A stretch of DNA of 31,269 nucleotides from IMG/VR virus record IMGVR_UViG_3300009149_000169, positions 1 to 31,269 of that record; one strand, written 5' to 3'. The position numbers and the translations under genes are program-made. A model generated the notes under the pieces. It saw only the letters and a list, made by a program, of their open reading frames with translations, searched no databases and was not told where the DNA came from. Source of the stretch: a virus. Shown in pieces: positions 20,002 through 29,100 of the stretch (position 1 is its first letter; every line of letters starts with the position of its first letter).

Positions 20002-20211
20002 ATGCCTGATAAGGAAAAAAATAGTTTGACATTAGACTGTGTGCCTGATATAATACCGACCAACGATGAGAAAAGGATACTCCAGAATCTACGTAACGAA
20101 GCAGGCAGAAGGCCCCACGGGCATTTCGGGCCTGTTGTTTTTTTTACTCACGGCGGAGAATTGAAGCACGGAATATTCAAAGAAACTCAGGATATAGAGA
20201 CGCGAATTTGA
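20002..20211 (+). CDS. Small hypothetical protein overlapping a promoter-terminator unit
   Basis: 69 residues; the ribosome site is weak. The second half, L-Q-N-L-R-N-E-A-G-R-R-P-H-G-x-F-G-P-V-V-F-F-T-H-G-G-E-L, loosely resembles short phage proteins with L...A-x-R-R-P-x-G and a beta-hairpin. A consensus promoter and an intrinsic-type terminator lie wholly inside the frame, so either the DNA is used twice or the frame is not translated. Weak call. Confidence 0.45.
   Translation: MPDKEKNSLTLDCVPDIIPTNDEKRILQNLRNEAGRRPHGHFGPVVFFTHGGELKHGIFKETQDIETRI
20026..20054 (+). promoter_or_regulatory. Perfect-consensus sigma70-type promoter
   Basis: TTGACA (20026-20031), exactly 17 bases, TATAAT (20049-20054): a full match to the consensus in both hexamers. 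Predicted start near 20061. A terminator-like hairpin lies 50-85 bases downstream. Confidence 0.85.
20061..20145 (+). ncRNA. Candidate small RNA of about 85 bases
   Basis: The consensus promoter at 20026-20054 would start a transcript near 20061. It would end at AGGCCC (20110-20115) / GGGCCT (20128-20133) followed by GTTG and eight T residues (20138-20145). This makes a compact promoter-to-terminator unit like the one at 4739-4900. It overlaps the frame at 20002-20211. Alternatively the promoter serves the portal operon and reads through this and the next hairpin. Confidence 0.45.
20110..20145 (+). terminator. Intrinsic-type terminator inside the 20002 frame
   Basis: A 6-base GC-rich stem AGGCCC/GGGCCT with a 12-base loop is followed four bases later by eight T residues. 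The gap between stem and T-run weakens it slightly. Confidence 0.6.
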
Positions 20212-20222
20212 CAATTTAGTTA

Positions 20223-20240
20223 AGTAAGTTCGGACTTACT
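20223..20240. repeat. 18-base palindrome, copy 2 (AGTAAGT-TCGG-ACTTACT)
   Basis: The same 7-base dyad as at 3190-3207, here with TCGG at its centre, lies 16 bases before the terminator hairpin upstream of the portal gene. It could be an operator or an RNA hairpin with a UCGG loop. Confidence 0.65.
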
Positions 20241-20255
20241 GCCCACAATAGCAAT

Positions 20256-20297
20256 AGCCCGATAGTTACGAGAAATCGTGATTGTCGGGCTTTTTAT
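20256..20297 (+). terminator. Long hairpin with GAAA loop just before the portal gene
   Basis: AGCCCGATAGTTACGA (20256-20271) pairs with TCGTGATTGTCGGGCT (20276-20291) over 16 positions (three G-U pairs) around a GAAA tetraloop and runs into TTTTTATTT. The portal ATG is only about 12 bases past the T-tract. Confidence 0.85.
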
Positions 20298-20308
20298 TTG
20301 GGAAAAAG

Positions 20309-22216
20309 ATGTCGGAAGACCAGAACAAAGAGAAAGATTTCGAAGAGGCTTTTAATAATTCGTATGACCGGTGGTTTCCTTTTATAGAGCAAGCTCATCT
20401 TGACTTCAAATACACTATAGACGACCCCTGGACGGCCGCGGACAAGCAGTATTTCAAGGACCAGAACCGCGAGGTTCTCAACTTCAATATCATTCGCCGC
20501 ATCGTGAATATGATTTCAGGCTATGAAATCAAGAATCGGTTAGCACTTAAAATCGGACCGGCTGAAGGTTCTGACGACAAGGTCGCCTCGCAGTTGACTG
20601 GCATTGTAATGCCCCTTATGGAGAACCATCACGGTTACGAGGTTTTAAGTGATGCTTTCGAGTTAGGTGCCCTTACGACAGGTCTGAACCTGGTAGAAAT
20701 ATATCTTGACCGGAAAGGTGATATTCAATTCAGCCGCAAACCATATAACAAATTCCTTCTGGACCCGGGCTTTACCAAGCAGGACTTATCTGATTGCGGA
20801 CATATCATCATCCACGAGGAAGGAATGCTCGTTGACGATGTAAAGAGTATCCTGCCTGGCTCGGAAAGCCTGATTGAAACATACGCAAAGCAGACTGAAT
20901 CCCAGATAACCCTGCCATTTTCAGCATACCAAGGAAAAGGCCGCGAGGATAAGCGATGTAATTATTCAGCATTTTGGGAGAGGGACACTAAGAAGGTTAA
21001 AATTTTAGCCAACCGCAAGACAGGAGACAGTTTCCCCTGGCTCGGCAAAAAAGAAGACCTTGATATGATTCTGGCTCGATACGCCATGCAGTTGACGTCA
21101 TGGGATGATTACATTGACACTGTGAAGCTATCACATTACGTAAACGGCAAATTCATCACCAAAGGCCCCGACCCGAACAAAATAGATGATTACCCGTTTA
21201 TCGGTGTCTTTGGTTATTGGTATCCTGAATATGACGACCAATCCCTGAAGCTTCAGGGTATCGTCCGTTCCCTACGTGGCCCGCAAAGAGAGGTTTCAAA
21301 ACGTCTATCTAAGATTCTTGATATTATCGACAGCCAGGTGAGCTCGGGATTTATGGCCGAAGAGAAGACGCTTGTTAATCCTGATGACATTCACGCATCA
21401 GGCCAGGGCAAAGGAATCTGGTTAAAAGAAGGAGCTTTGTCGGGCAAAAAGGTGGAGCGAATTACCGCCCCAGATATACCACAAGGTTTATTCCAACTCA
21501 ACAGGGACCTTCAGACATTCATAAATGACATAGCCGGTGTAAATGAGGCATTGTTTGGCAAGGACGAATTAAACGCCCAGGTATCTGGTTATCTGACCAA
21601 GCTGCGCCAGGGCGCTGCTTTAATAGCACAAGGTGGACTTTTCAATAAGTTACGATTCAGCAAGCAGAATTTTACCTTTAAGTTGGCAAAGTTCATTCAG
21701 AAAAATTACAACAAGAACAAGGTCGCCCGGATACTCAACGAGCAGCCCGTACCGCAGTTCTATACTGAAGACCTTTCCCGCTATGACCTTGTACCACAGG
21801 AGGGGCTACTTACCGAAACCCAGCAGCAGATGTTCTACATTGAATTACGGCAGGCCAAAGCCGAAGGTGCTCCGATTACCTGGACAATGATATTTGAAAA
21901 CGCCCCGATGCAGATGAAGGACAAACTCTTAAAGATGATGAAGGAAGAAGAGCAGCGACAGCAGCAGGCCCAGCAGGAGCAGCTCAAAGAAAAGCAGTTA
22001 CTCGACCAGATGAGAATGGCAAAGATTGACGCTGACCTCGGCAGGGGGGCGGAACGCAGGGCGCAAGAGGAAGAAAACAGGGCAGGTGCGGCATTGAGCC
22101 GTATCAAGACAGCCAAAGAGATTGAGGAAATGGGCTTCGATAGAGTATTGAAGTTTATTGACAGGGCGATTGCCTTCGAGGGCGTAAACCAGAAAAAGGC
22201 AATGACGAAACGGTAA
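20309..22216 (+). CDS. Portal protein (P22 gp1-like)
   Basis: 635 residues from ATG 20309 (GGGA upstream); an in-frame TTG at 20282 lies inside the terminator. Near the N-terminus L-N-F-N-I-I-R-R-I-V-N-M-I-S-G-Y-E and A-F-E-L-G-A-L-T-T-G-L-N-L, later Y-P-F-I-G-V-F-G-Y-W, and G-V-N-E-A-L-F-G-K...S-G-Y-L-T-K-L-R-Q-G-A-A-L are typical of the P22-type portal family. The C-terminal region is Gln/Glu-rich coiled coil (about 545-625). The portal ring at the capsid vertex is the DNA channel and the docking site of the terminase and the adaptor. Position after terminase and before scaffold fits. Confidence 0.9.
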   Translation: MSEDQNKEKDFEEAFNNSYDRWFPFIEQAHLDFKYTIDDPWTAADKQYFKDQNREVLNFNIIRRIVNMISGYEIKNRLALKIGPAEGSDDKVASQLTGIVMPLMENHHGYEVLSDAFELGALTTGLNLVEIYLDRKGDIQFSRKPYNKFLLDPGFTKQDLSDCGHIIIHEEGMLVDDVKSILPGSESLIETYAKQTESQITLPFSAYQGKGREDKRCNYSAFWERDTKKVKILANRKTGDSFPWLGKKEDLDMILARYAMQLTSWDDYIDTVKLSHYVNGKFITKGPDPNKIDDYPFIGVFGYWYPEYDDQSLKLQGIVRSLRGPQREVSKRLSKILDIIDSQVSSGFMAEEKTLVNPDDIHASGQGKGIWLKEGALSGKKVERITAPDIPQGLFQLNRDLQTFINDIAGVNEALFGKDELNAQVSGYLTKLRQGAALIAQGGLFNKLRFSKQNFTFKLAKFIQKNYNKNKVARILNEQPVPQFYTEDLSRYDLVPQEGLLTETQQQMFYIELRQAKAEGAPITWTMIFENAPMQMKDKLLKMMKEEEQRQQQAQQEQLKEKQLLDQMRMAKIDADLGRGAERRAQEEENRAGAALSRIKTAKEIEEMGFDRVLKFIDRAIAFEGVNQKKAMTKR

Positions 22217-22230
22217 ATAGGGAGACGTAA

Positions 22231-22386
22231 ATGAAGGATTATACTGTAGGCCGCCTTCTCTGTAGATGCTCAGTGAGGATGCACCTTAAAGGCAAGGATA
22301 TCAGGATATACGAATACACGAACAGAAGGCAGAAGTGTCCTAATTGTGGGCGACTCCGCAAAGTTATGGTCACAAAGGTAGCGTAA
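22231..22386 (+). CDS. 51-residue zinc-ribbon-like protein
   Basis: ATG 22231 follows AGGGAGACG by 4-5 bases. C11-R-C13 and C36-P-N-C39-G may bind zinc; the product is basic (MKDYTVGRLLCRCSVRMHLK). The stop TAA overlaps the next ATG (TAATG). Function unknown. Confidence 0.6.
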   Translation: MKDYTVGRLLCRCSVRMHLKGKDIRIYEYTNRRQKCPNCGRLRKVMVTKVA

Positions 22387-22754
22387 TGGGAATCCGTAAA
22401 GTCCAGATAGGTGAGATTATTCCGATGATGACAGAGGAGCTTGAGAAAGGCTTTGAGGCCTGTGTCGCTAAGAACAAGCACAGAAGGGAGCCTTATTATA
22501 TTCTTTTTACTGCTGATTGGTACAAGAACGGCGAGCAACTAAGGACTGTCTTTTCAGCGCGGGAAACTTGCCCGCCAATAATGCTGAACACGATGTGCTG
22601 GCGGATAGATAACAAATCCGGCCAGGTCAAGGAATTGTGGGTATTGCCGAAGGACGCTCCTATTCAGCCAGTAGTAACGGATGGGGCAAGTGAATCAATA
22701 GCTAAAGCGGCGATGCGTATGCCGCTTATTTATCCAAGTAGAGAATTGAACTAA
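22386..22754 (+). CDS. Conserved phage protein between portal and scaffold
   Basis: 122 residues from ATG 22386, coupled to the previous stop by TAATG; the earlier GTG/ATG at 22344 lies inside the previous gene. It contains P-Y-Y-I-L-F-T-A-D-W, P-P-I-M-L-N-T-M-C-W-R-I-D-N-K-S-G and E-L-W-V-L-P-K-D-A-P-I-Q-P, a pattern I associate with uncharacterised proteins found beside P22-like portals. Role unknown. Confidence 0.7.
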   Translation: MGIRKVQIGEIIPMMTEELEKGFEACVAKNKHRREPYYILFTADWYKNGEQLRTVFSARETCPPIMLNTMCWRIDNKSGQVKELWVLPKDAPIQPVVTDGASESIAKAAMRMPLIYPSRELN

Positions 22755-22851
22755 AAAGAATGACAAAAGAAGAAATAACTTTTAGGGGCTTATGGCGTTA
22801 AATCCGTGAGTGTTCGCCGACTCCGGAGCCCTATCGAAAGGGGATTTTATT

Positions 22852-23604
22852 ATGGCAGATCTGGAAATAACAGAAGAAGTTCAAACTGAAGAGCAGATTG
22901 CAGCTCAGGCAGAAGCTGAAGCTCAGGCAGAAGTTGAAGTTGAGGCAGCAGGCGAGGTTAAAGACCAAGAACCTAAGACCGTATCTTACGAGCGCTTTCA
23001 GGAGATGGTCGATAAGGTAAAAGGGCTCGAAGGACAAGTCGAAGTTGCTAACCAGCAGATGGCCCTTGCCAGGGCGAACCCAGTACAAGGCCCACAGGCC
23101 CGGGTTCCGCAGTTTGAGATCTTCAAAGAGGCTGGCTTGGAAGACGAAGATGATGTCCCCACGGTAAAGCAGCATAGGCAAATCCTGGAGCATTATGGCA
23201 AGGTCTTCGATTCTCGTTTGGCCGAGATTGCATTTCACCAAGCCCATTCGGATTATGCCGACCTTGTAGGAACCGCCGATGAGATAATGTCAGGCAAGTA
23301 TGCCGAACCTCTCGCGGCGGCAATTAAACAAAACCCGGCCCTGCTAACTATGATTGCAAAGAGCGGCGACCCGCGATTAGCAGCTTACGAAATTGCGAAG
23401 TTGCAGAAGACAAGGACCGCTGATAAGCCCGTTAAAGCGAAAGATGCCAAGGCCGCAATTGATGAAGCTGTCGAGAATGCGGCACGAGTTAAGTCCTCTG
23501 CGAATATCAAGGGCGGCGGCGCTCTATCTGAGGAAGGACGTTATGAAGGTATGTCTGATGCGGATTTCCTCAAACTTGCACTCTCACACGGGGCCATAGT
23601 GTAG
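22852..23604 (+). CDS. Scaffolding protein
   Basis: 250 residues from ATG 22852 (AAAGGGG 8-10 bases upstream). The N-terminus is a strongly acidic Ala/Glu/Val repeat (AEAEAQAEVEVEAAGEV), the centre a coiled coil (Q-E-M-V-D-K-V-K-G-L-E-G-Q-V), and the C-terminus alternates Lys and Ala, ending F-L-K-L-A-L-S-H-G. Acidic, helical proteins directly before the major capsid gene are typical scaffolds, which direct shell assembly and then leave. The N-terminal codons contain short near-duplications (GCTCAGGCAGAA). Confidence 0.8.
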   Translation: MADLEITEEVQTEEQIAAQAEAEAQAEVEVEAAGEVKDQEPKTVSYERFQEMVDKVKGLEGQVEVANQQMALARANPVQGPQARVPQFEIFKEAGLEDEDDVPTVKQHRQILEHYGKVFDSRLAEIAFHQAHSDYADLVGTADEIMSGKYAEPLAAAIKQNPALLTMIAKSGDPRLAAYEIAKLQKTRTADKPVKAKDAKAAIDEAVENAARVKSSANIKGGGALSEEGRYEGMSDADFLKLALSHGAIV

Positions 23605-23616
23605 GAGTAAATTAAA

Positions 23617-24582
23617 ATGGCTGATAATTTTACAACAACCTCTATTATTACTCCGGCGGTAAACGCTTACTTTAATAAGCTATTGCTCGTCCGGAACAAA
23701 CCAAAACTCGTACACGGTCTTTTTGCCGACCGTGAAACCCTTCCAGCCGGTGTAGGCAAGATTATCGTATGGCGCCGGTTCGCGCAGATTGCTACCGCAA
23801 CTACCGAGATTCTCGAAGGTATCACCCCTCCGGGAAAATACCTTACAAAACAGGACATTCGCGCCACAGTCGCTCAGTATGGCGACTTCATCCATATCAC
23901 TGACGTATTGCAGTTTACCTGCGAGAACAAGATTCTCAATGTAGGTGTCAGTGAGCTTAACGACCAGATGTACCGCACTGAGGATGAACTGATAAGAAAC
24001 GTCATAGTGAGCACGGCTTCGAGCTTGACCGCCTCAAACGGCGACCCCACAACGACAGCTTTGAATGAGACCGACATCGACACCATAGCAAATACTCTTC
24101 AGAACAACGATTCCTCTCCGGTAACACCATTGATTAGGGCATCGGTTGGTCAAGGTACATCGCCCGTTCTTCCTTCTTATTGGGCCATTATGAACACGGC
24201 CCTAAATAAAGACCTGAAGGCTGTAACCGGCTTTATGAACACCTCAGAATATGCCAACCAGGGCACGGTACTTGAGTCCGAGCGAGGTTCCGTCAACGAG
24301 GTCCGCTTCTTAGCCAGTTCAGTTGCCCACAAGGAAGGTTCAGCTACTGAGGCGTTCCCATCAACAGCGGGAACTTACTACTACATCCCGATACTCGCAA
24401 GGCACGGATACGGTGTGGTTTCTCTTGAGAAGGCAAACGCCAAGTTAATCATCCACACCAAAGGTTCAGCAGGCTCAGCCGACCCTATGGACCAGAGACA
24501 AACAGCCGCCTGGAAGTTTATGAATGTGTGCCGAATCCTCAATGACAACAACATTATCGTTTTTAAGGTAACGGCGGCCTAA
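23617..24582 (+). CDS. Major capsid protein (N4 gp56-like family)
   Basis: 321 residues; AGGAG lies 7-8 bases before the ATG. It has N-K-P-K-L-V-H-G-L-F-A-D, K-I-I-V-W-R-R-F, I-T-P-P-G-K-Y-L, V-A-Q-Y-G-D-F-I-H-I-T-D-V-L and T-E-D-E-L-I-R-N-V-I-V, closely matching the N4-gp56 family of HK97-fold capsid proteins (P-x-L-x-x-x-x-F-G...G-K-x-x-x-F-R-R...E-G-x-T-P...Y-G-x-x-x-x-x-T-D). It is the shell subunit, and its position after the scaffold agrees. Confidence 0.93.
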   Translation: MADNFTTTSIITPAVNAYFNKLLLVRNKPKLVHGLFADRETLPAGVGKIIVWRRFAQIATATTEILEGITPPGKYLTKQDIRATVAQYGDFIHITDVLQFTCENKILNVGVSELNDQMYRTEDELIRNVIVSTASSLTASNGDPTTTALNETDIDTIANTLQNNDSSPVTPLIRASVGQGTSPVLPSYWAIMNTALNKDLKAVTGFMNTSEYANQGTVLESERGSVNEVRFLASSVAHKEGSATEAFPSTAGTYYYIPILARHGYGVVSLEKANAKLIIHTKGSAGSADPMDQRQTAAWKFMNVCRILNDNNIIVFKVTAA

Positions 24583-24589
24583 AAATAAC

Positions 24590-24604
24590 GCCGTAATAAA
24601 CGGC
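24590..24604 (+). other. Small hairpin after the major capsid gene
   Basis: GCCGT (24590-24594) pairs with ACGGC (24600-24604) around AATAA, with no T-tract. It lies between the capsid and decoration-like genes and may affect mRNA stability or processing. Confidence 0.35.
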
Positions 24605-24624
24605 ATAAATTAAGGAGTATAACA

Positions 24625-25275
24625 ATGAAAATGGTTCAAAGAACACTTATTGGTCAAGGTGTCGCTATCAACCTTGAACTTGGTTTTATCCCCACTTATG
24701 TAGAGATTTACAAACAGCACGGAACGATTACCAGCGCTTCTTTTTTGAAATGGTGGGGCAAAGAATACGAAGACGATGCTGTTGTTGATGCAGCCGACCA
24801 GGAATATGGTGTCATAGATACAGGTGGTACTTTCAGTGAAGCGGACGCTAACACGGGCATATCATCTTATAATGGCGCCAAGACGCCGCAAGTTTTGGTC
24901 GAATCTCCGATACCAGGAACGGGCGACCTCAAGAAAGACTGTTTCAATTATGCCTACCAGATAGCCAATACCGTAACGCCAACGGCCCGAAGCGCAACGG
25001 TAATAGGTACTATGGTACGTCCGAACACGGCCAACGGCTATGTTTACGAATGTACCACTTCAGGAGGTGCTTGTGCAGTACAACCCACCTGGCCTACAAC
25101 AGTAGGCGGAACTGTTACAGATTCAGCGAACAACGTCTGGACCTGCCGCGAAGAGAACATCGTTGCGAACAAGGGTCTTGGTATCACATTAGGTTTAACT
25201 CTCGCCGCAGCCAGTATACCTCTGTTTATAACAGCGTGGGAGGCTGACCAGTACACCGACCTCGGCACCGTGTAA
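24625..25275 (+). CDS. Probable head decoration or minor virion protein
   Basis: 216 residues; AAGGAG about 8 bases before the ATG. The first 110 residues are beta-rich and unrecognised. About residues 120-175 read T-M-V-R-P-x-T-A-N-G-Y-V-Y-E-C-T-T-S-G...P-T-W-P-T-T-V-G-G-T-V-T-D-S-x-x-x-W-T-C, a small module repeated in many phage virion proteins (Y-x-C-x-x-x-G...P-x-W-P-x-x-x-G-x-x-x-x-D-G-x-x-x-W). It may decorate the capsid surface or bind carbohydrate. Position right after the major capsid gene supports decoration. Confidence 0.55.
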   Translation: MKMVQRTLIGQGVAINLELGFIPTYVEIYKQHGTITSASFLKWWGKEYEDDAVVDAADQEYGVIDTGGTFSEADANTGISSYNGAKTPQVLVESPIPGTGDLKKDCFNYAYQIANTVTPTARSATVIGTMVRPNTANGYVYECTTSGGACAVQPTWPTTVGGTVTDSANNVWTCREENIVANKGLGITLGLTLAAASIPLFITAWEADQYTDLGTV

Positions 25276-25301
25276 GTTAAAAACTGAATAGTTAGGAACC
25301 A

Positions 25302-25356
25302 GGAAACGGCTTGTATAGGAAGCCTATACCTTCTCTATACGGCCGTTTTCTATTTT
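25302..25356 (+). terminator. Terminator-like hairpin after the decoration gene
   Basis: GGAAACGGC (25302-25310) pairs with GCCGTTTTC (25342-25350), with an inner TATAGG (25314-25319)/CCTATA (25323-25328), then TATTTTG. The T-run is short; partial termination would lower expression of distal virion genes relative to capsid. Confidence 0.6.
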
Positions 25357-25370
25357 GAAAGGGAATTGTT

Positions 25371-25811
25371 ATGGCAAAGCAGGATGGGATTCATTTTTCG
25401 GATGGAACGAAAGCTGTTTGTGGCGCTAAAGACGGACCGGCGGTAGCAGATGAGCAGAAGGTAATCTGCAAGAAATGCCAAGCGTGGCTGGCCAAGAAGG
25501 CGCAGGCTGAAGGCGACCCGCTTATAGCGGTCCGCGTCAAGAATATGGACCTCGAAGACGGTGTGGATTGGGTATTCAGCTTCGAGTATGACGAGGACAA
25601 AAAGCAGATGAAGAGCTATCACCTTGTCAACAATGCCGTTCACATGCTGCCGAAAAGCGTAGTTAATCATCTTAGAAAGGTCGTCTATCCCTATAAACGA
25701 TACGTTCCAGGTGCAGAGTCCGGCCACGCTATGCAGGTTGCGGGTGAATATCGCCGTTTCAGTGTGACGGAAGTAGAAAAAGAAGACATCGATGCCGTAG
25801 CAGTTGCATAA
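25371..25811 (+). CDS. Hypothetical virion-region protein with N-terminal Cys motif
   Basis: 146 residues; AAAGGGA precedes the ATG. C17 and C33-K-K-C36 may bind zinc. The C-terminal part (N-A-V-H-M-L-P-K-S-V-V-N-H-L, V-Y-P-Y-K-R-Y-V-P-G) resembles small proteins encoded beside capsid genes of related phages. It may be a structural or assembly protein; not confirmed. Confidence 0.55.
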   Translation: MAKQDGIHFSDGTKAVCGAKDGPAVADEQKVICKKCQAWLAKKAQAEGDPLIAVRVKNMDLEDGVDWVFSFEYDEDKKQMKSYHLVNNAVHMLPKSVVNHLRKVVYPYKRYVPGAESGHAMQVAGEYRRFSVTEVEKEDIDAVAVA

Positions 25812-25828
25812 ATTTTAGGAGACCAATT

Positions 25829-26188
25829 ATGAAACCACCAACAACATATGAAGTAAATACGCCCAGACAGCTTGTCTTGTATCTCACCAAATTAGTTGGT
25901 GAGGTAAATGATAACAGTCTGGCACTCATTCCATTGAAAGAGCAGGCAGCGGAAGTTGAGGCCACAACCAGAGCCCAAAAGCAGGCTAAAACTGAAGCCC
26001 AGTCTAAAGTAGAGGCCAAAGCCCAGGCCAAAGCAGACAAGTTCGCTGAAGCCAAGCGGATAGTTGCAGCGGCGGAGGCCAGGCTAAAGGCAAAAGAGCA
26101 AGCGAAAGCAAACGCCAAAACCGAAGCGAAAGAACTGCTCGAAGCAAGAAAACTTTTAGGTATCAAGGAGACCGAAAATGAAATGTAA
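25829..26188 (+). CDS. Ala/Lys/Glu-rich coiled-coil protein
   Basis: 119 residues; TTTAGGAGACC leader before the ATG. From about residue 40 the sequence is a long charged helix (QAKTEAQSKVEAKAQAKADK). It may be a virion-internal or tail-fibre-anchoring helical protein. It overlaps the next gene by 11 bases. Confidence 0.6.
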   Translation: MKPPTTYEVNTPRQLVLYLTKLVGEVNDNSLALIPLKEQAAEVEATTRAQKQAKTEAQSKVEAKAQAKADKFAEAKRIVAAAEARLKAKEQAKANAKTEAKELLEARKLLGIKETENEM

Positions 26189-29100
26189 GAAACTACTAAT
26201 AGCGATTCTGGTACTATTGTTAGCCAGCACCTGTTTTGCCCCGTACCCGATTACCCACAGGAACGTGAGTAATCCTAATTTATTGACCCGGCTACTTCAG
26301 GACAGGATAGGCACGCTGGACGACCAAGTATCCGACCTGGAAGCCCTGAGTGGCGGAGTGTTCGACAATATCGGCACGGGCAGTATTTTCTATTGCGACA
26401 GCGGCGCCGCCGCGGATGGCGCAGGTACTACCTGGGCAACGGCGGTCGATACATTACAGGAGGCTGTTGACCTTTGCACGGACAACGCCGGTGATGTTAT
26501 TTATGTCGCACAGAACCACGGAGAAACCGTTGCTTCTGCTGCGGCCCTGAACTTTGACAAAGCCGGTATCACTGTTGTCGGTATTGGTAACGGTGAGGAC
26601 CAACCAACGATTTCTATGATAACCGCCGCTTCGGCCACCGTCCAGATTTCGGCTGCTGATGTGATGCTTTACAATCTTCGGTTCTTGGGCGCTTACACCA
26701 ACGGAATAACCGAATGTCTGGATATTACCGCTAATGGTGACGGCGCAATAATCGCGGGTTGTCAGTTCAGAGAAACAACTAACGATATGGAACTGCTGAT
26801 AATGATTACCGTAACGGCTGCTGCCGATGAGCTGGTTATTGTCGGAAACAGATTTATCGGTATAGACGGTGGAAATGACAGTGTTGCTATCGCTTTAGAA
26901 GGCGCTTCAAACCAGTCCGTTATCGCTAACAACTACTTTTTTGGCGAATGGAGCGATTATGTTATTGCGAATGGGGCTACTTCCATAAGTATGCTCATCG
27001 AGAACAACGTGATTTGCAACGTAAATACGACTGGTAAGTTGATGTCCTTTTCTGCCGCATCCACTGGTAGTCTGATTAACAACAAATGCTACGGTAACGG
27101 TACGAGTTTTGCTCTTGTCGCTGCTGCTATGTTCGTAGGTCCTGACAATGTGTTTATGCAAACAAAGAACGTGGCAACGAGGAACTTTGAGACTATGTTC
27201 GGTCCTTACAGGGGCGATGCCGCCGGAACCGCTGGTGATAGCGTTTTTGCTGATTTCGTTCTTATTGACGCCCTCCTCGACCTGATTCTCGCAGACTTCA
27301 CAGATTACCAGCTTGACCACGTTGCCGGTGCATCCACAACTGTTGACGCAGATGCTGATTTAACAACTTACATAGCTGATAAGTCTTCACTTTCGCACGT
27401 TATGACGACTGGGGCAGACACCAGTGATTATCGAGCCTCTACTATGTCTCTTCAGGCGTTAGGAGCGGATACCGACACTATTATTACGGCTGTCGGAACG
27501 ACTCTACCGGCTACATTGACAGGTATTAACAACACCATCGCTTCTATAACCGCATCATCTAACGGTTACGCAGGGACTTGTGAAGTTAATGCCGGTGGAA
27601 CTACCTTTGCCGTATGCGCTTCTTTGGCCGGTTTTGGTGATGATTACTTTAATACCGGCTGGTCTTTGATGGTTGTTCTTAACTTTGATACCGCTGGCGG
27701 CACTCCCGAAGGTGAGATTATCGACATCATTGATTATGATACGGGAACCGGGACATTTGAACTCAATGTCGCTGCTGGCGCTGCGATAACAACCGGTGAT
27801 GGTATCTGGATTATGCGCAAAGAGGAGTTGAACCTTGACGATAAAACGATATTAGGTTGTGCCGGAACTATTCGGTATGTTGACAGCGGCACGTCCGGCG
27901 ACGGTTCAGGCTTGACGTTGGAAAACGCCTACGCCACTTTCGCACTTGCTGAGGCCGGTTGTAGTGCTGGTGATGTTGTTTATATCGCTGACGGCCACGA
28001 TGAGGAAATAGGCGATATTGTTATAGATGTAGCCAATGTTTCATTTATCGGTATGGGTGAAGGTGATGCCAAGCCGCTATTGACCTGTGATGCAGGCACT
28101 GATGAAATTACCTTAGATGCTGCCGGTATTACGGTTAAGAATGTTCGGTTACAAGCTGGTGCTGACCAAGTGGTTACTGCTTTTCGAGTAGAAGATGCCG
28201 GTATCGGCTGTACGCTTGAGAATATCTCATTTATTAAAGGTGAGGGTGCTAACGAGGAATTTGTAATATGTATTGACGTTGACGCCGCCGCCGCACAGCT
28301 AACTATTAAGGACTGCACATATTACAATTCAAACGCTACAACCGCTCACGCCAGTTGTTTTATCGACCTTACGGACGGCACTATTGACCAAACTACGATA
28401 ACCGGCTGTACCGCATTCGGTGAATTTGCGAATGGCTGTATCTATTCAGACCAGGTTCTGACGAATCTGTCTATTATAGACAACGTGATAAGTAACACCA
28501 CCTCGACCAAATATGCTATCCAGTTGAGTGCTGCTGCAACCGGCGTATTAACTAACAACAGATTGTACTCCGACTCTTATCTTACGATGCTTGACCCTGG
28601 TTCTTTGAAATGTTCAGGCAATCTTGGTGTTGATGCAATTGACCAGCAGGCAATAGCTATCCCGATAAGCGCCGAGACTTCGGATGTTACAGAAGTTGCC
28701 GCCGGTTCTAACCTCGAGAGGCTCGAATGGCTCCAAAAACAGACCGATGACATCGCATCCGTTCTTGGCATAGATTCTACGGCCGACAATGTATTTTACG
28801 TTGACGCGAGTGTTGCTGGTGGTAGTGGACTTGGTACAAGTTGGATTGATGCTGAGGCTACGTTGGTTCTTGCCATAGGCGATGCGACCACTAACACGGG
28901 CGCTTATATATTTGTAGCTTCAAATCACGCAGAGAATATTGTCGGCTCTGTAGCTGTTAATAAGGCTGGTATTTCGATAATTGGATTAGGCGTTGGTGAA
29001 GCTCGTCCGATATTTACGTTTGATACCGCAAACGATAGCCTTGCTCATACCGTACCTGATGTAAAGTATAAAAACCTTATCTTCACGCCCTCTACTCAGG

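Noticed and set aside
20208-20240. TTGACA before the portal gene as its promoter
   Set aside because: The bases 15-19 downstream are part of the palindrome and do not resemble a -10 box.
25759-26166. Minus-strand frame of 135 codons over the coiled-coil gene
   Set aside because: Composition (Ala/Ser/Phe runs) is the mirror of the Ala/Lys/Glu-rich + strand gene.
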